A DNA stretch of 64,000 bases, from positions 124,001 to 188,000 of the forward strand of contig CAWJJO010000018.1 in NCBI GenBank assembly GCA_963843285.1, written 5' to 3'. Positions 23,693-31,257 of the stretch are shown piece after piece. Made by a program: the position numbers and the translations under genes. This DNA is from CAZDDB01 sp963843285 (GTDB lineage: Bacteria; Acidobacteriota; HRBIN11; JAKEFK01). The notes beneath the pieces were generated by a model that saw nothing but the letters and a program-made list of their open reading frames with translations, was not told the DNA's origin and did no database searches. Within the stretch, counting starts at the first letter, position 1. Each line of letters starts with the position of its first letter.

Positions 23693-24286
23693 ATGGAAAT
23701 TTCCGTCGGGATTTCAGGGGCCAGCGGCGCACCCTATTCTGTGCGGTTGCTGCAAGCGTTGGATGAACTGGATGCCGTGAAGAAGATCCATCTCGTAATC
23801 TCTTCCAACGGATTCACTCTTTTGAAGCAGGAGATGTCGATCCGTCTCACCGCAAAAACTTTCAAAGTATCGCAATTACTCGGGCGTAACAGCAACAAAA
23901 TACAATTTTACGACAACATGAATTTTTATTCGCCGATCGCAAGCGGAAGCTATCCGACAGCCGGGATGATTGTGATCCCTTGCAGCACGGGAACCATGGG
24001 CGCCGTTGCGTCAGGCGCCTCTTCCAATTTGATACAGCGCGGAGCAGAAGTTGCGCTCAAGGAACGACGAAAGCTCGTGCTGGTAATTCGTGAAACTCCG
24101 CTTTCTGCGATCCATCTGGAAAACCTTCTGCGTCTCTCCAATGCAGGAGCCGTGATCCTTCCTGCGTCCCCGGGCTTCTACCATAGGCCTGCCGGAATCC
24201 CGGACCTGATCGATTTTGTTGTGGGACGCGTCCTGGATCAGTTCGATCTGCCGCATGATGTGGGGAAACGGTGGGGAAAGAAGTAA
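23693..24286 (+). CDS. ubiX: UbiX-family flavin prenyltransferase
   Basis: Makes prenylated FMN, the cofactor of UbiD-type decarboxylases. The flavin-binding GISGASGAPYSV lies at 6-17. PCSTGTMGAVASGASSNLIQRGAEVALKERR carries the family core, followed by RETPLSAIHLENLLRLS and PASPGFYHRP. The length of 197 residues is typical. The start is ATG 23693; an upstream in-frame ATG would translate part of the repeat. It is followed after 19 bp by a UbiA-family prenyltransferase and then mqnE, so it most likely serves the decarboxylation step of futalosine-type menaquinone synthesis. The UbiD partner is not in this window. Confidence 0.93.
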   Translation: MEISVGISGASGAPYSVRLLQALDELDAVKKIHLVISSNGFTLLKQEMSIRLTAKTFKVSQLLGRNSNKIQFYDNMNFYSPIASGSYPTAGMIVIPCSTGTMGAVASGASSNLIQRGAEVALKERRKLVLVIRETPLSAIHLENLLRLSNAGAVILPASPGFYHRPAGIPDLIDFVVGRVLDQFDLPHDVGKRWGKK

Positions 24287-24305
24287 CGTCTCTTTGCCAA
24301 CTTCG

Positions 24306-25157
24306 ATGATTTCCAAACTTGTTCTCACGCTCCGGATGATCAAGATTGAGCACTCGGTTTTTGCGTTGCCGTTTGCGTTGATCAGCGCGATGGTGGCAGC
24401 CGGCGGACTTCCATCCTGGGACAAGTTGCTCTGGATCCTGGTTGCCATGGTGGCTGCCCGTTCGTGTGCGATGGCGTTTAACCGATTTGCCGATCGCAAA
24501 TTTGATCGACTCAATCCGCGCACAGGGAAATGGCCTCTGGCCGCAGGATTGTTGTCTCCTGCGTTTGTGGGGTGCTTTATCGCGGTCTGTGCCGCGATTC
24601 TTGTGTACGCCGCATTCCGGCTCAATCACCTGGCTTTTATCCTGTCACCGCTGGCCCTTGCGATCATTTGTTTTTACTCATTTACAAAACGGTTCACCGC
24701 GCTCAGCCACTGGTTCATCGGGTTGGCTCTGGCGATCGCGCCGGCAGGGGCATGGATTGCGGTTCGCGGGGAACTCGGATTTGAGCCGTTGATGCTTTGC
24801 ATTGCGATTCTTTTTTGGACGGCCGGATTCGATCTAATCTATTCGTGTCAGGATGCTCAATTCGATCGGGAACAGGGGCTCCATTCAGTAGCTTCCCGAT
24901 ACGGGGTTTCAAGAGCTTTGCTCTTTTCTAACGTTTGTCATGTCATCACTGTTTTGTTTCTTCTGGCGTTTGGATATTTCACGGGATTGGGGACGTGGTA
25001 TTTTGGTGGCTGCCTTCTGGTGAGTTTCTTGTTGCTTTACGAACACACTCTGGTTTCTCCCGTCGATTTCAGCAAGGTAAATGAGGCGTTTTTTACCGTC
25101 AACGGCCTGATCAGTGTCTTGCTATTGCTGGCAACCAGTCTGGATCTCTATTTGTAG
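24306..25157 (+). CDS. ubiA: UbiA-family aromatic prenyltransferase
   Basis: An integral membrane enzyme attaching a polyprenyl chain to an aromatic ring. The two aspartate-rich motifs are present: NRFADRKFDRLNPRT (59-73) and YSCQDAQFDREQGLHS, each with the DxxxD pattern. About eight hydrophobic segments span the protein of 283 residues. The ATG at 24306 gives the usual N-terminal distance (MIKIEHSVFALPFAL just ahead of helix 1). Beside ubiX and mqnE it is best read as the prenyltransferase of the futalosine menaquinone pathway (often named MqnP) rather than ubiquinone UbiA. That choice rests on context. Confidence 0.92.
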   Translation: MISKLVLTLRMIKIEHSVFALPFALISAMVAAGGLPSWDKLLWILVAMVAARSCAMAFNRFADRKFDRLNPRTGKWPLAAGLLSPAFVGCFIAVCAAILVYAAFRLNHLAFILSPLALAIICFYSFTKRFTALSHWFIGLALAIAPAGAWIAVRGELGFEPLMLCIAILFWTAGFDLIYSCQDAQFDREQGLHSVASRYGVSRALLFSNVCHVITVLFLLAFGYFTGLGTWYFGGCLLVSFLLLYEHTLVSPVDFSKVNEAFFTVNGLISVLLLLATSLDLYL

Positions 25158-25197
25158 AATTCCTCAAATTCAAGCTGTGATACTATAATTAGCTTTT

Positions 25198-26298
25198 ATG
25201 AGTACTGAAGATCGTATTTTGCAGTCGGACCTGGGAGACATCGCGAAGAAGGTTTTCGAAGGTATCCGCCTCAACCGTGAAGACGGCTCCCGGCTGTACC
25301 GGTCCAAAGACTTGATTGCCATCGGTTATCTCGGCAATTTTGTCCGTGAAAAGCTTCATGGCAAAAGGGCATACTTCAATGTGAACCGTCATATTGAACC
25401 TACCAATGTTTGCGTCTTGAAATGCGGTCTGTGCGCGTTTGGCAAGAATATCCGTTCTGAAGATGCGTACACGTTTTCGCTGGAAGAGATTTTCCAGCGG
25501 GCAAGGGAAGGCGCTGCGGAAGGCGCCACAGAATTTCATATCGTCGGCGGACTCCATCCCAACTTACCCTTCCAATATTATCTGGACATGCTTCGAGGGT
25601 TGAAGGAACGTTTGCCGCAGATCCACTTGAAAGCTTTTACCGCAGTTGAGATCCAATTCTTTGCGGATCTTGAGAATATCAGCATTGAAGAAACGTTAGA
25701 GCGATTGATGGAAGCGGGATTGGACAGCATGCCGGGCGGCGGCGCGGAAATCTTTGCGGAGCGCGTTCGCGAGATCATTTGCAAGGGGAAAATCTCCGGC
25801 GAACGCTGGCTTGAAATCGTGCGAATCGCGCACCGGATGGGGCTTCATTCGAACGCCACCATGCTGTACGGTCATGTAGAAACGTATGAAGAACGGGTGG
25901 ATCATATGCTTGCGCTTCGCGATCTACAGGACGAAACGCACGGCTTCAAGACGTTTATCCCGCTCGCATTTCATCCCGCAAATACGCCTCTCGAATATTT
26001 GCCGGAAACGACCGGATTTGACGATCTCAAGAACATCGCGATCTCCCGTTTGGTGTTGGACAATTTCCCGCACATCAAGTCGTACTGGATCATGGTGGGT
26101 ACGCGGATCGCGCAGTTGTCGTTACGTTTCGGAGCGGATGATATCGACGGCACGGTGGCCGAAGAACGGATTACGCATGCAGCTGGCGCGCAGACACCGC
26201 AGACGCTTTCCCGCGCGGAACTGGTGCGATTGATCCAGGAAATCGGTTGTATTCCGGTCGAACGCGATACGCTCTACGAAAAACTCCAACCTGTCTAA
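25198..26298 (+). CDS. mqnE: Aminofutalosine synthase MqnE
   Basis: A radical SAM enzyme joining 3-[(1-carboxyvinyl)oxy]benzoate to the adenosyl radical to give aminofutalosine. The cluster motif CVLKCGLC is CxxxCxxC (Cys72, 76, 79), preceded by NRHIEPTN. Downstream are GATEFHIVGGLHP, DSMPGGGAEIF, and HSNATMLYGHVETYEERVDH. MqnE is preferred over MqnC because of the HIEPTN and HGFKTFIPLAFHP segments, but the two are close relatives. The length of 366 residues is normal. The start ATG 25198 follows a TATAAT-like box at 25184-25189 that has no clear -35. The position after ubiX and ubiA supports a menaquinone role. Confidence 0.9.
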   Translation: MSTEDRILQSDLGDIAKKVFEGIRLNREDGSRLYRSKDLIAIGYLGNFVREKLHGKRAYFNVNRHIEPTNVCVLKCGLCAFGKNIRSEDAYTFSLEEIFQRAREGAAEGATEFHIVGGLHPNLPFQYYLDMLRGLKERLPQIHLKAFTAVEIQFFADLENISIEETLERLMEAGLDSMPGGGAEIFAERVREIICKGKISGERWLEIVRIAHRMGLHSNATMLYGHVETYEERVDHMLALRDLQDETHGFKTFIPLAFHPANTPLEYLPETTGFDDLKNIAISRLVLDNFPHIKSYWIMVGTRIAQLSLRFGADDIDGTVAEERITHAAGAQTPQTLSRAELVRLIQEIGCIPVERDTLYEKLQPV

Positions 26299-26310
26299 CT
26301 GGGCCGGGGG

Positions 26311-26355
26311 TCGCGGGCGTCCCTGCCCGCGATCGGGCGGGCACGGAGGCCCGCC
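26311..26355. repeat. Two adjacent GC-rich hairpins (TCGCGGGC and GGCGGGC stems)
   Basis: TCGCGGGC (26311-26318) pairs with GCCCGCGA (26325-26332), and GGCGGGC (26336-26342) pairs with GCCCGCC (26349-26355). GCTCC follows, as in the GGGACGCCCGCGCTCC family. There is no T-run, so a classical terminator is unlikely. Confidence 0.7.
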
Positions 26356-26367
26356 GCTCCAAAACGA

Positions 26368-26393
26368 AGCGAGAAATCCTAGCGAGAAATCCT
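26368..26393. repeat. 13-bp tandem duplication AGCGAGAAATCCT
   Basis: Two perfect copies (26368-26380 and 26381-26393) end one base before the ATG of the dehydrogenase gene. GCGAGAAATCCT also occurs at the end of the hairpin near 22711, so this is a piece of the CTTTGCGAGAAA repeat family. Confidence 0.8.
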
Positions 26394-26394
26394 T

Positions 26395-27237
26395 ATGAAG
26401 AGAATTGGTGTGGTAGGCGCCGGAACCATGGGGTCCGGCATCATACAAACGTTTGCAGAAAAGGGCTTTGATGTTCTTGCATACGAGAACAACACAACTG
26501 CCCGCGAAAATGCGCGGAACCGAATACAGAAGTTCATCGGCAAGCGCGCGGAAAAAGGACAGATCACCCCGGAGCAGGCGGGCGAAACGATCTCCCGTTT
26601 GCGATGGTGCGAAGAACTGCGGGAACTCCGTGAGGCAGAATTCGTCATCGAAGCAGTACTGGAAAATTTCGATCTAAAGAAAGACTTGTTTGTACAATTG
26701 GATCAATTAACGGCAAGTGAAGTGATTCTCGCCTCCAATACCTCATCGATTTCAATTACCAGAATCGCGACCGTAACTCGCAAACCGGATCGCTGCATTG
26801 GAATGCACTTTATGAACCCCGTTCCGCTGATGCCGCTGGTGGAAATCATCCGCGGCCATGTTACCAGCGAGGAAACGTATAAGACTACCGAGCAACTCGC
26901 CCGCAATCTGGGAAAAACACCGGTTGAAGTAAACGACTATCCCGGATTCGTGTCGAACCGCGTCCTCATGCCGATGATCAATGAAGCGATTTATGCGCTT
27001 TGGGAAGGAGTAGGCTCCAAAGAAGCGATCGATCAGGTGATGAAACTCGGCATGAATCATCCGATGGGACCGCTGGAACTGGCGGACTTTATCGGTCTCG
27101 ACGTCTGTCTGGCCATCATGAATGTCCTGTATGATGGATTCTCTGATTCCAAGTATCGCCCGTGTCCGCTGCTGAAAAAGATGGTCGATGCTGGCCACCT
27201 CGGCCGTAAATCCGGTCGTGGATTTTACTCGTATTAG
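26395..27237 (+). CDS. 3-hydroxybutyryl-CoA dehydrogenase (3-hydroxyacyl-CoA dehydrogenase)
   Basis: NAD(P)-dependent oxidation or reduction of 3-hydroxyacyl-CoA. The Rossmann motif VVGAGTMGSGI (6-16) is followed by EAVLENFDLKKDLF, NTSSISIT, and the catalytic-histidine region GMHFMNPVPLMPLVEII. The C-terminal dimerisation domain contains GFVSNRVLMPMINEA, MNHPMGPLELADFIGLD and GRKSGRGFYSY. The length of 280 residues matches stand-alone Hbd/PaaH enzymes rather than FadB. The ATG at 26395 lies directly behind a 13-bp duplication whose second copy includes the only weak ribosome binding stretch. No beta-oxidation neighbours are in view, so direction and pathway cannot be assigned. Confidence 0.93.
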   Translation: MKRIGVVGAGTMGSGIIQTFAEKGFDVLAYENNTTARENARNRIQKFIGKRAEKGQITPEQAGETISRLRWCEELRELREAEFVIEAVLENFDLKKDLFVQLDQLTASEVILASNTSSISITRIATVTRKPDRCIGMHFMNPVPLMPLVEIIRGHVTSEETYKTTEQLARNLGKTPVEVNDYPGFVSNRVLMPMINEAIYALWEGVGSKEAIDQVMKLGMNHPMGPLELADFIGLDVCLAIMNVLYDGFSDSKYRPCPLLKKMVDAGHLGRKSGRGFYSY

Positions 27238-27246
27238 GATCGAGTT

Positions 27247-27264
27247 ACCACAAAGGCACGAAGG
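27247..27264. repeat. Short ACCACAAAGGCACGAAGG repeat
   Basis: One arm of the CACAAAGG family, almost identical to the element between rpsH and rplF (55488-55505). It follows the dehydrogenase stop by nine bases. The rest of the spacer to 27383 shows nothing I can name. Confidence 0.6.
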
Positions 27265-27383
27265 AACAATAGCACGGTCGCCGTGTCTGCAATTAGCAGA
27301 GGCTATGATGGAATTCGGAATGCTTTCGTGCTACTGCTACTCATGGAGACTAGAGGACATTCTGGGAGCCTACACAATTTACT

Positions 27384-28007
27384 TTATCGTACGACCTGAT
27401 AGCCGCCGGCGACTTGCTGGAAGGATGTGTTCCCACAAACGGAGATGGACTTCCCGTTGATATATTGGAACAGACAGCCGGTCGGAAGCGTGGTGACGAC
27501 AACGCCTAATGGCGGCGGGATGATCTGGTAGACGATGACGCCTCCATCAAAAACTTGCATGAAGAAAAGATTGTAACTGCTGTCATAGTAGTAAGTCGTG
27601 CTTTTGACCATAACGGGAACGGCGGTTGATGGAATCGATTCCAGGATTGCGCCGATCGAAAGAGGCATGGCGTTGTAATTGTCGTAATATTGCCCGGCAA
27701 CCAGATTGTTATATCCGTTATACATGGCTGTACCATCCTCTGCTGCCCCAGCCTGGCGCGGATCCACTGCCACTTGACCGCTCTCATCCGAATACACCGT
27801 TGCGCCATCAGAGTAATTCGGGTTCACATATGCATAATTACTTTCAGGATTCGAATTCATGTCTGCATACGCATTCGTCCCTATGTTCGTTCTATTGCTG
27901 TCTACCGAACGCGATTGTCGAACTCCACCGAACGACTTTTCCAGAATTCCGCACAACATCAGCCCGATTGTTACGAATACGATTAGGAAGTTTCTTGTGT
28001 TTCTCAT
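27384..28007 (-). CDS. Exported protein, DUF6515-like C-terminus
   Basis: Function unknown. It starts with a signal-anchor or signal peptide (MRNTRNFLIVFVTIGLMLCG), then a low-complexity Asn/Tyr/Ser-rich stretch (about 35-115). The C-terminal half (VPVMVKSTTYYYDSSYNLFF, then IIPPPLGVVVTTLPTGC) resembles the DUF6515 pattern of a Tyr-rich strand followed by a PP-x-G-x-V-x-LP segment. The C-terminal GYQVV is also typical. Assignment is from memory of that pattern. It lies 13 bp downstream of a second exported protein gene on the same strand, so they probably form a two-gene unit. Confidence 0.65.
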   Translation of the reverse strand: MRNTRNFLIVFVTIGLMLCGILEKSFGGVRQSRSVDSNRTNIGTNAYADMNSNPESNYAYVNPNYSDGATVYSDESGQVAVDPRQAGAAEDGTAMYNGYNNLVAGQYYDNYNAMPLSIGAILESIPSTAVPVMVKSTTYYYDSSYNLFFMQVFDGGVIVYQIIPPPLGVVVTTLPTGCLFQYINGKSISVCGNTSFQQVAGGYQVVR

Positions 28008-28020
28008 TTCGTAGCTGCGG

Positions 28021-28809
28021 TCATGGATTTTGAGAGGGGATGGTTTGCGTTTGCGATGATGAATCGCGTTTTAAGAGCACTCTTTCCAAAATGGGGATTC
28101 GCGTATATCCTTCCGGTATCTGAAACGCAAAGGCCTCTTGCTTTAAGTGCTGCGATAAATTCCAGTTGCTGAACGTGATCCGGTAAAAGGGCTTCCCTGT
28201 TTCTTTCTTGTATGTCATTTCCAATCGGCACGGCAATGATGTGTTTTCGTCGACCCAGAGCTGCCAGTCAACCGCGGTGCTTGAGTAGATCAAAACATGG
28301 CACGATGAACCGTCTATTTTCTCCTTGCCGATCAAGCCGCCTTTGGTTCCAGCATCCACAAATGCATCGTAGGGAGAGCTGTAAAGGACGTCAGACATGG
28401 GGAGGTCCAGATTGAGTCGCTCCGCCAACATATCGATGGCCTGGTCCAGGGTTGGAGGCATTTCATGTTGGATATAGACTTTCTTGGCCGCTGAAATCCC
28501 CGTCAATAGCTTTCCGTCGTACCAGATTTCCCAATCTCGATCACCGGCATACTTAGTCCAGAAGCCATTGGGTCGCCGGACAAGAACCTCGCGAGTTACA
28601 TGGATTTGGAGTTTCGCGCCGTTTCGCTTCACGCCGTCATGGAATTCAATCGTTCTGAAGCTGAACACTTGAGCGGAAGCCAGCTTCTCACTCATTGTTT
28701 TTAAAATTGCATTTCCCTTCGCTGCAGCCGTATCCTCTGACGATGCGGGAATCGCTGTAAGCAGGAAGATGATCGGGAGCTGCAGTACAATCTGACGATT
28801 GATCCTCAT
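28021..28809 (-). CDS. Exported DUF2092/LolA-like protein
   Basis: A signal peptide (MRINRQIVLQLPIIFLLTAIPASSE) is followed by a beta-rich domain typical of periplasmic LolA/LolB-fold proteins: FSFRTIEFHDGVKRNGAKL, VLVRRPNGFWTKYAGD, WYDGKLL, and QLWVDENTSLPCRLEMTY. The last segment (WVDxxTxLPxRLE) is the DUF2092 hallmark as I remember it. Such proteins are predicted to bind lipid or hydrophobic ligands in the periplasm, but no activity is established here. The start ATG 28809 fits the signal peptide. It precedes the DUF6515-like gene on the same strand. Confidence 0.7.
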   Translation of the reverse strand: MRINRQIVLQLPIIFLLTAIPASSEDTAAAKGNAILKTMSEKLASAQVFSFRTIEFHDGVKRNGAKLQIHVTREVLVRRPNGFWTKYAGDRDWEIWYDGKLLTGISAAKKVYIQHEMPPTLDQAIDMLAERLNLDLPMSDVLYSSPYDAFVDAGTKGGLIGKEKIDGSSCHVLIYSSTAVDWQLWVDENTSLPCRLEMTYKKETGKPFYRITFSNWNLSQHLKQEAFAFQIPEGYTRIPILERVLLKRDSSSQTQTIPSQNP

Positions 28810-28856
28810 GACCTTCTCTTCGCCAAGAATAGAATATTACAGACAGTGATGCAAAC

Positions 28857-28903
28857 AAACGCCACGTTAGGACGGCGCTCCACTAATCCCATTCGTGGCG
28901 TTT
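28857..28903. repeat. 10-bp inverted repeat AAACGCCACG / CGTGGCGTTT
   Basis: Perfect arms at 28857-28866 and 28894-28903 enclose 27 bp that contain GGACGGCGCTCC, a shortened relative of the GGGACGCCCGCGCTCC family. It lies between two minus-strand genes. Confidence 0.7.
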
Positions 28904-28927
28904 CCTTGAAGTATTCATTGCCGCCCG

Positions 28928-29746
28928 CTACAGCGTTTTTGGCTGCGGCTCCGCGATGCTCAAAGTCTTTCGGAACCATTCGCTCCGGGAAATGGATTCG
29001 TGGCAGAGAGAAAAATCATAGCGTGTCGGATCCTGCGCATCAAATCCCCGCAATACTTTGGTGATGGTCTCGGCTTTCTGCCACGTAAGCGAGGGAGTCT
29101 GGATCCAGGCCAGCCGGTATGCGACCCGTCCAATGTGCGTATCCACCGGCATGATCAGATGAGCGGGGGAAACGTCCTGCCACAACCCGAAATCCAGCCC
29201 GTCCCGCCTGACCATCCAGCGGAAGAATAGATTCAATCGTTTGCAGGTGCTTCCGTCGGAGGGCGAAGGAACCAGAAATGCGGGCATTCCGGGTGCCAGC
29301 GTTCGCAGGCGGTTCACAAAGCTTGTCGCTGCTATTTTCATAGTACTATTATCAGAATATGATTTCAGGAACAGATCGTAGAGGGATCCGGATTCCGAAT
29401 AGACCCGCGACAGCATCGATAGGAGAGACAGGATCTCGCTGGATTTGTGTAGACGGTAATAGGGTTTGTGCCGGGCGAGCGTGCGGACGGCATCCGGGCC
29501 GCGAGACAGGAAGGTGTGTGGGGACGGTTTCAGGAGTCCGAGCAAGTACTCCACAAATGCGCAAAGGCTGGCGACATTTCCATAGGCGAATGTGGAAGCC
29601 AGGAAGGCAGCCGCTTCGATGTCATGAAAGGAGGAATAACGATGTGGAAATTGAATCGGATCTCTCCGTTTCTCAAAGAAGTCCCGCGGGGAGCGACGAA
29701 ACTCGGCAGTATAGCTTTCGTACAGTCTGTCCAGCGTTTCCTTCAT
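28928..29746 (-). CDS. TIGR02757 (DUF2400) family protein
   Basis: A conserved bacterial protein of unknown biochemical role with a helical, HhH-glycosylase-like architecture suspected but not visible as such. Family segments are RRDPIQFPHRY (about 27-37), a middle FLVPSPSDGSTCKRLNLFFRWMVRRDGLDFGLW in sense, and the terminal VDTHIGRVAYRLAW followed by QDPTRYDFSLCHESI. The length of 272 residues is normal. Its ATG overlaps the stop of the deacetylase gene by four bases (ATGA), so the two are translationally coupled. I know of no established functional link between them. Confidence 0.85.
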   Translation of the reverse strand: MKETLDRLYESYTAEFRRSPRDFFEKRRDPIQFPHRYSSFHDIEAAAFLASTFAYGNVASLCAFVEYLLGLLKPSPHTFLSRGPDAVRTLARHKPYYRLHKSSEILSLLSMLSRVYSESGSLYDLFLKSYSDNSTMKIAATSFVNRLRTLAPGMPAFLVPSPSDGSTCKRLNLFFRWMVRRDGLDFGLWQDVSPAHLIMPVDTHIGRVAYRLAWIQTPSLTWQKAETITKVLRGFDAQDPTRYDFSLCHESISRSEWFRKTLSIAEPQPKTL

Positions 29747-30705
29747 TTGATTTGTGGCGCCCGGTAACGGCCTGCTTCGATCAGGTATGCTACATGCGCC
29801 GCGGAGGCCTCGGCAAGCGCCGTGGAATCATATCCTCCCTCGAGTATGGAGAAGATGCGGCGGTGACCGAACTGATCGGCAAATTCAACCAGGAGCCTTG
29901 TCAGGTTCGCATATGTCTCGTCTTTGAGTCCGAGGTTCCCCAGTGGATCGCGTTCGTGAGCGTCAAATCCGCAGGAGATCAAGATGAATTCAGGAGCAAA
30001 TCTTTCGGAGGCGGCCAGCGCTTTTTTGAAAAGCGCTTCGTAGTGTAAAGGTGCGAACGGAGGACTTACGGGGACATTGATTTTTGTCCCTTCCGCACTG
30101 CCGTACCCGCGTTCGTCCTCCCATCCCGTTCCGGGGTAGTGGTGGGCGCGATGGAGAGATACATACACCACCGAAGAATCGGAATAAAAAATGTCCTGTG
30201 TCCCGTTCCCATGATGCACATCCCAATCCATGATCAGGACCCGTTTAAGCCCGCAATAGCGAGTGAGATAGCGCGCGGCGATGGCGACATTGTTAAACAG
30301 GCAAAAGCCCATTGCTCGATCCGTCGTTGCATGATGACCAGGCGGCCGTACAGCTGCAAACGCATTGTCGAATGAGCCATCCAGGATCCCTTGCACCGCC
30401 TGCACGGCCGCCCCGGCTGCCAGCATCGCGGCGTCGAAAGATTCTGACGAGACGTGTGTATCCGAGTCAATCTGTATAGAGCCTCTTCGCGCATATGAAC
30501 GGATCGCGTCCAGGTGAGCCTTCGTGTGGACGAGCAATACTTGCTCATCGGTCGCAGGCTCCGGAACCGGATGCAGCAAGGTGTCCCAGAGTCCATATTT
30601 TTTCATGCCCCTGCAGATGGACTCCAGACGTTGCGCATTCTCCGGATGCATCCATCCTGCATCGTGGCGAAGAAACTGATCGTGGAAGAAAAACGCAGTC
30701 GACAT
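29743..30705 (-). CDS. Histone deacetylase family protein (class II / acetoin-utilisation type)
   Basis: A zinc amidohydrolase, likely removing acetyl or longer acyl groups from lysine or polyamines. The fold signatures are clear: HPENAQRLESI (20-30), VRPPGHHAT with the paired His124 and His125, GFCLFNNVAIAARY, the zinc ligands in DWDVHHGNGTQ (Asp162, His164), CGFDAHERDPLG (third ligand) and the final LEGGYD. The length of 319 residues from ATG 30705 is typical. A longer frame reaching 30816 would translate the repeat upstream and is rejected. Coupled to the TIGR02757 gene. The substrate cannot be decided from sequence. Confidence 0.92.
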   Translation of the reverse strand: MSTAFFFHDQFLRHDAGWMHPENAQRLESICRGMKKYGLWDTLLHPVPEPATDEQVLLVHTKAHLDAIRSYARRGSIQIDSDTHVSSESFDAAMLAAGAAVQAVQGILDGSFDNAFAAVRPPGHHATTDRAMGFCLFNNVAIAARYLTRYCGLKRVLIMDWDVHHGNGTQDIFYSDSSVVYVSLHRAHHYPGTGWEDERGYGSAEGTKINVPVSPPFAPLHYEALFKKALAASERFAPEFILISCGFDAHERDPLGNLGLKDETYANLTRLLVEFADQFGHRRIFSILEGGYDSTALAEASAAHVAYLIEAGRYRAPQIK

Positions 30706-30763
30706 ACGATTCTTTTGGTACCGTCTATATAGTACTGTAGGTACAACTCCTAAAAAACCGGCA

Positions 30764-30827
30764 TGTAGGGGCGGACGGCGTCCGCCCTTCGAGCTTCGGA
30801 GTGGGGCGCATGCCATGCGCCCCTACA
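30764..30827. repeat. Nested hairpin repeat TGTAGGGGCG...CGCCCCTACA
   Basis: The outer arms TGTAGGGGCG (30764-30773) and CGCCCCTACA (30818-30827) are perfect complements. Inside are two smaller hairpins, GGGCGGAC/GTCCGCCC (30769-30776, 30780-30787) and GGGGCGCAT/ATGCGCCCC (30803-30811, 30815-30823). Confidence 0.85.
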
Positions 30828-30868
30828 GTTTCTAGGCAGTTTTACCGCGTCCCCCGGGTCTGCAATTG

Positions 30869-30897
30869 TTGTAAACCGCTTCCGAATAGGCTACAAT
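30869..30897 (+). promoter_or_regulatory. Putative sigma70 promoter P1 of the tRNA-secE-rpoBC region
   Basis: TTGTAA (30869-30874) and TACAAT (30892-30897) with a 17-bp spacer. It lies about 165 bp before tRNA-Tyr. Confidence 0.55.
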
Positions 30898-30928
30898 ACC
30901 GCTTTCCGGTTACAGGGCGTGGACCCTC

Positions 30929-30957
30929 TTGCAAAGCCGGGGCATTTCCATTATTAT
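30929..30957 (+). promoter_or_regulatory. Putative sigma70 promoter P2 of the tRNA-secE-rpoBC region
   Basis: TTGCAA (30929-30934) and TATTAT (30952-30957) with a 17-bp spacer, 60 bp downstream of P1. Tandem promoters are common for stable RNA operons. Confidence 0.5.
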
Positions 30958-31060
30958 ACTTGACAGCGGTAAGGGGAAGTTTGCCTCTTTGGCCGGCTTT
31001 TTGTTTTTTTCGGCGGATGCCACAGCGAGTTTCGTGAACCGGGTGAAAAATCAGATTTCA

Positions 31061-31143
31061 GGGCAGGTGCCCGAGTGGACAAAGGGAGCAGACTGTAAAT
31101 CTGCCGCCGTACGGCTTCGGAGGTTCGAATCCTTCCCTGCCCA
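31061..31143 (+). tRNA. tRNA-Tyr (anticodon GTA)
   Basis: Acceptor GGGCAGG (31061-31067) pairs with CCTGCCC (31136-31142), with discriminator A. The anticodon loop CTGTAAA carries GTA at 31095-31097. The long variable arm (class II) and the T-loop GGTTCGAATCC are present. CCA is not encoded. Confidence 0.95.
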
Positions 31144-31183
31144 TTCAGATATGAGATTAGTGATAGGATAGTTATTTTGAGAA

Positions 31184-31257
31184 GCGGGAATAGCTCAGCC
31201 GGCTAGAGCATCAGCCTTCCAAGTTGAGGGTCGCGGGTTCGAATCCCGTTTCCCGCT
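31184..31257 (+). tRNA. tRNA-Gly (anticodon TCC)
   Basis: Acceptor GCGGGAA (31184-31190) pairs with TTCCCGC (31250-31256). The anticodon stem is TCAGC/GTTGA with loop CTTCCAA (anticodon 31218-31220). The T-loop is GGTTCGAATCC. CCA follows in the DNA at 31258-31260. Confidence 0.95.

Larger units (their letters stand above)
30706..31060. other. 355-bp spacer before the tRNA cluster
   Basis: Contains the TGTAGGGGCG nested hairpin (30764-30827) and two candidate plus-strand promoters (30869-30897, 30929-30957). A GC-rich segment running into a T-rich tract at 30991-31010 (GGCCGGCTTTTTG then seven T) could act as an attenuator, since CCGGCTTT can pair with AAAGCCGG at 30933-30940. No open frame with coding character was seen. 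Confidence 0.6.

Noticed and set aside
25184..25189. TATAAT as a confident promoter of mqnE
   Set aside because: No acceptable -35 element; noted only in the gene entry.
26299..26360. Rho-independent terminator after mqnE
   Set aside because: Strong GC hairpins but no T-run on either strand; better explained as interspersed repeats.
29359..30048. Plus-strand frame of 229 codons opposite the TIGR02757 and deacetylase genes
   Set aside because: Antisense to two recognised genes; no domain visible.
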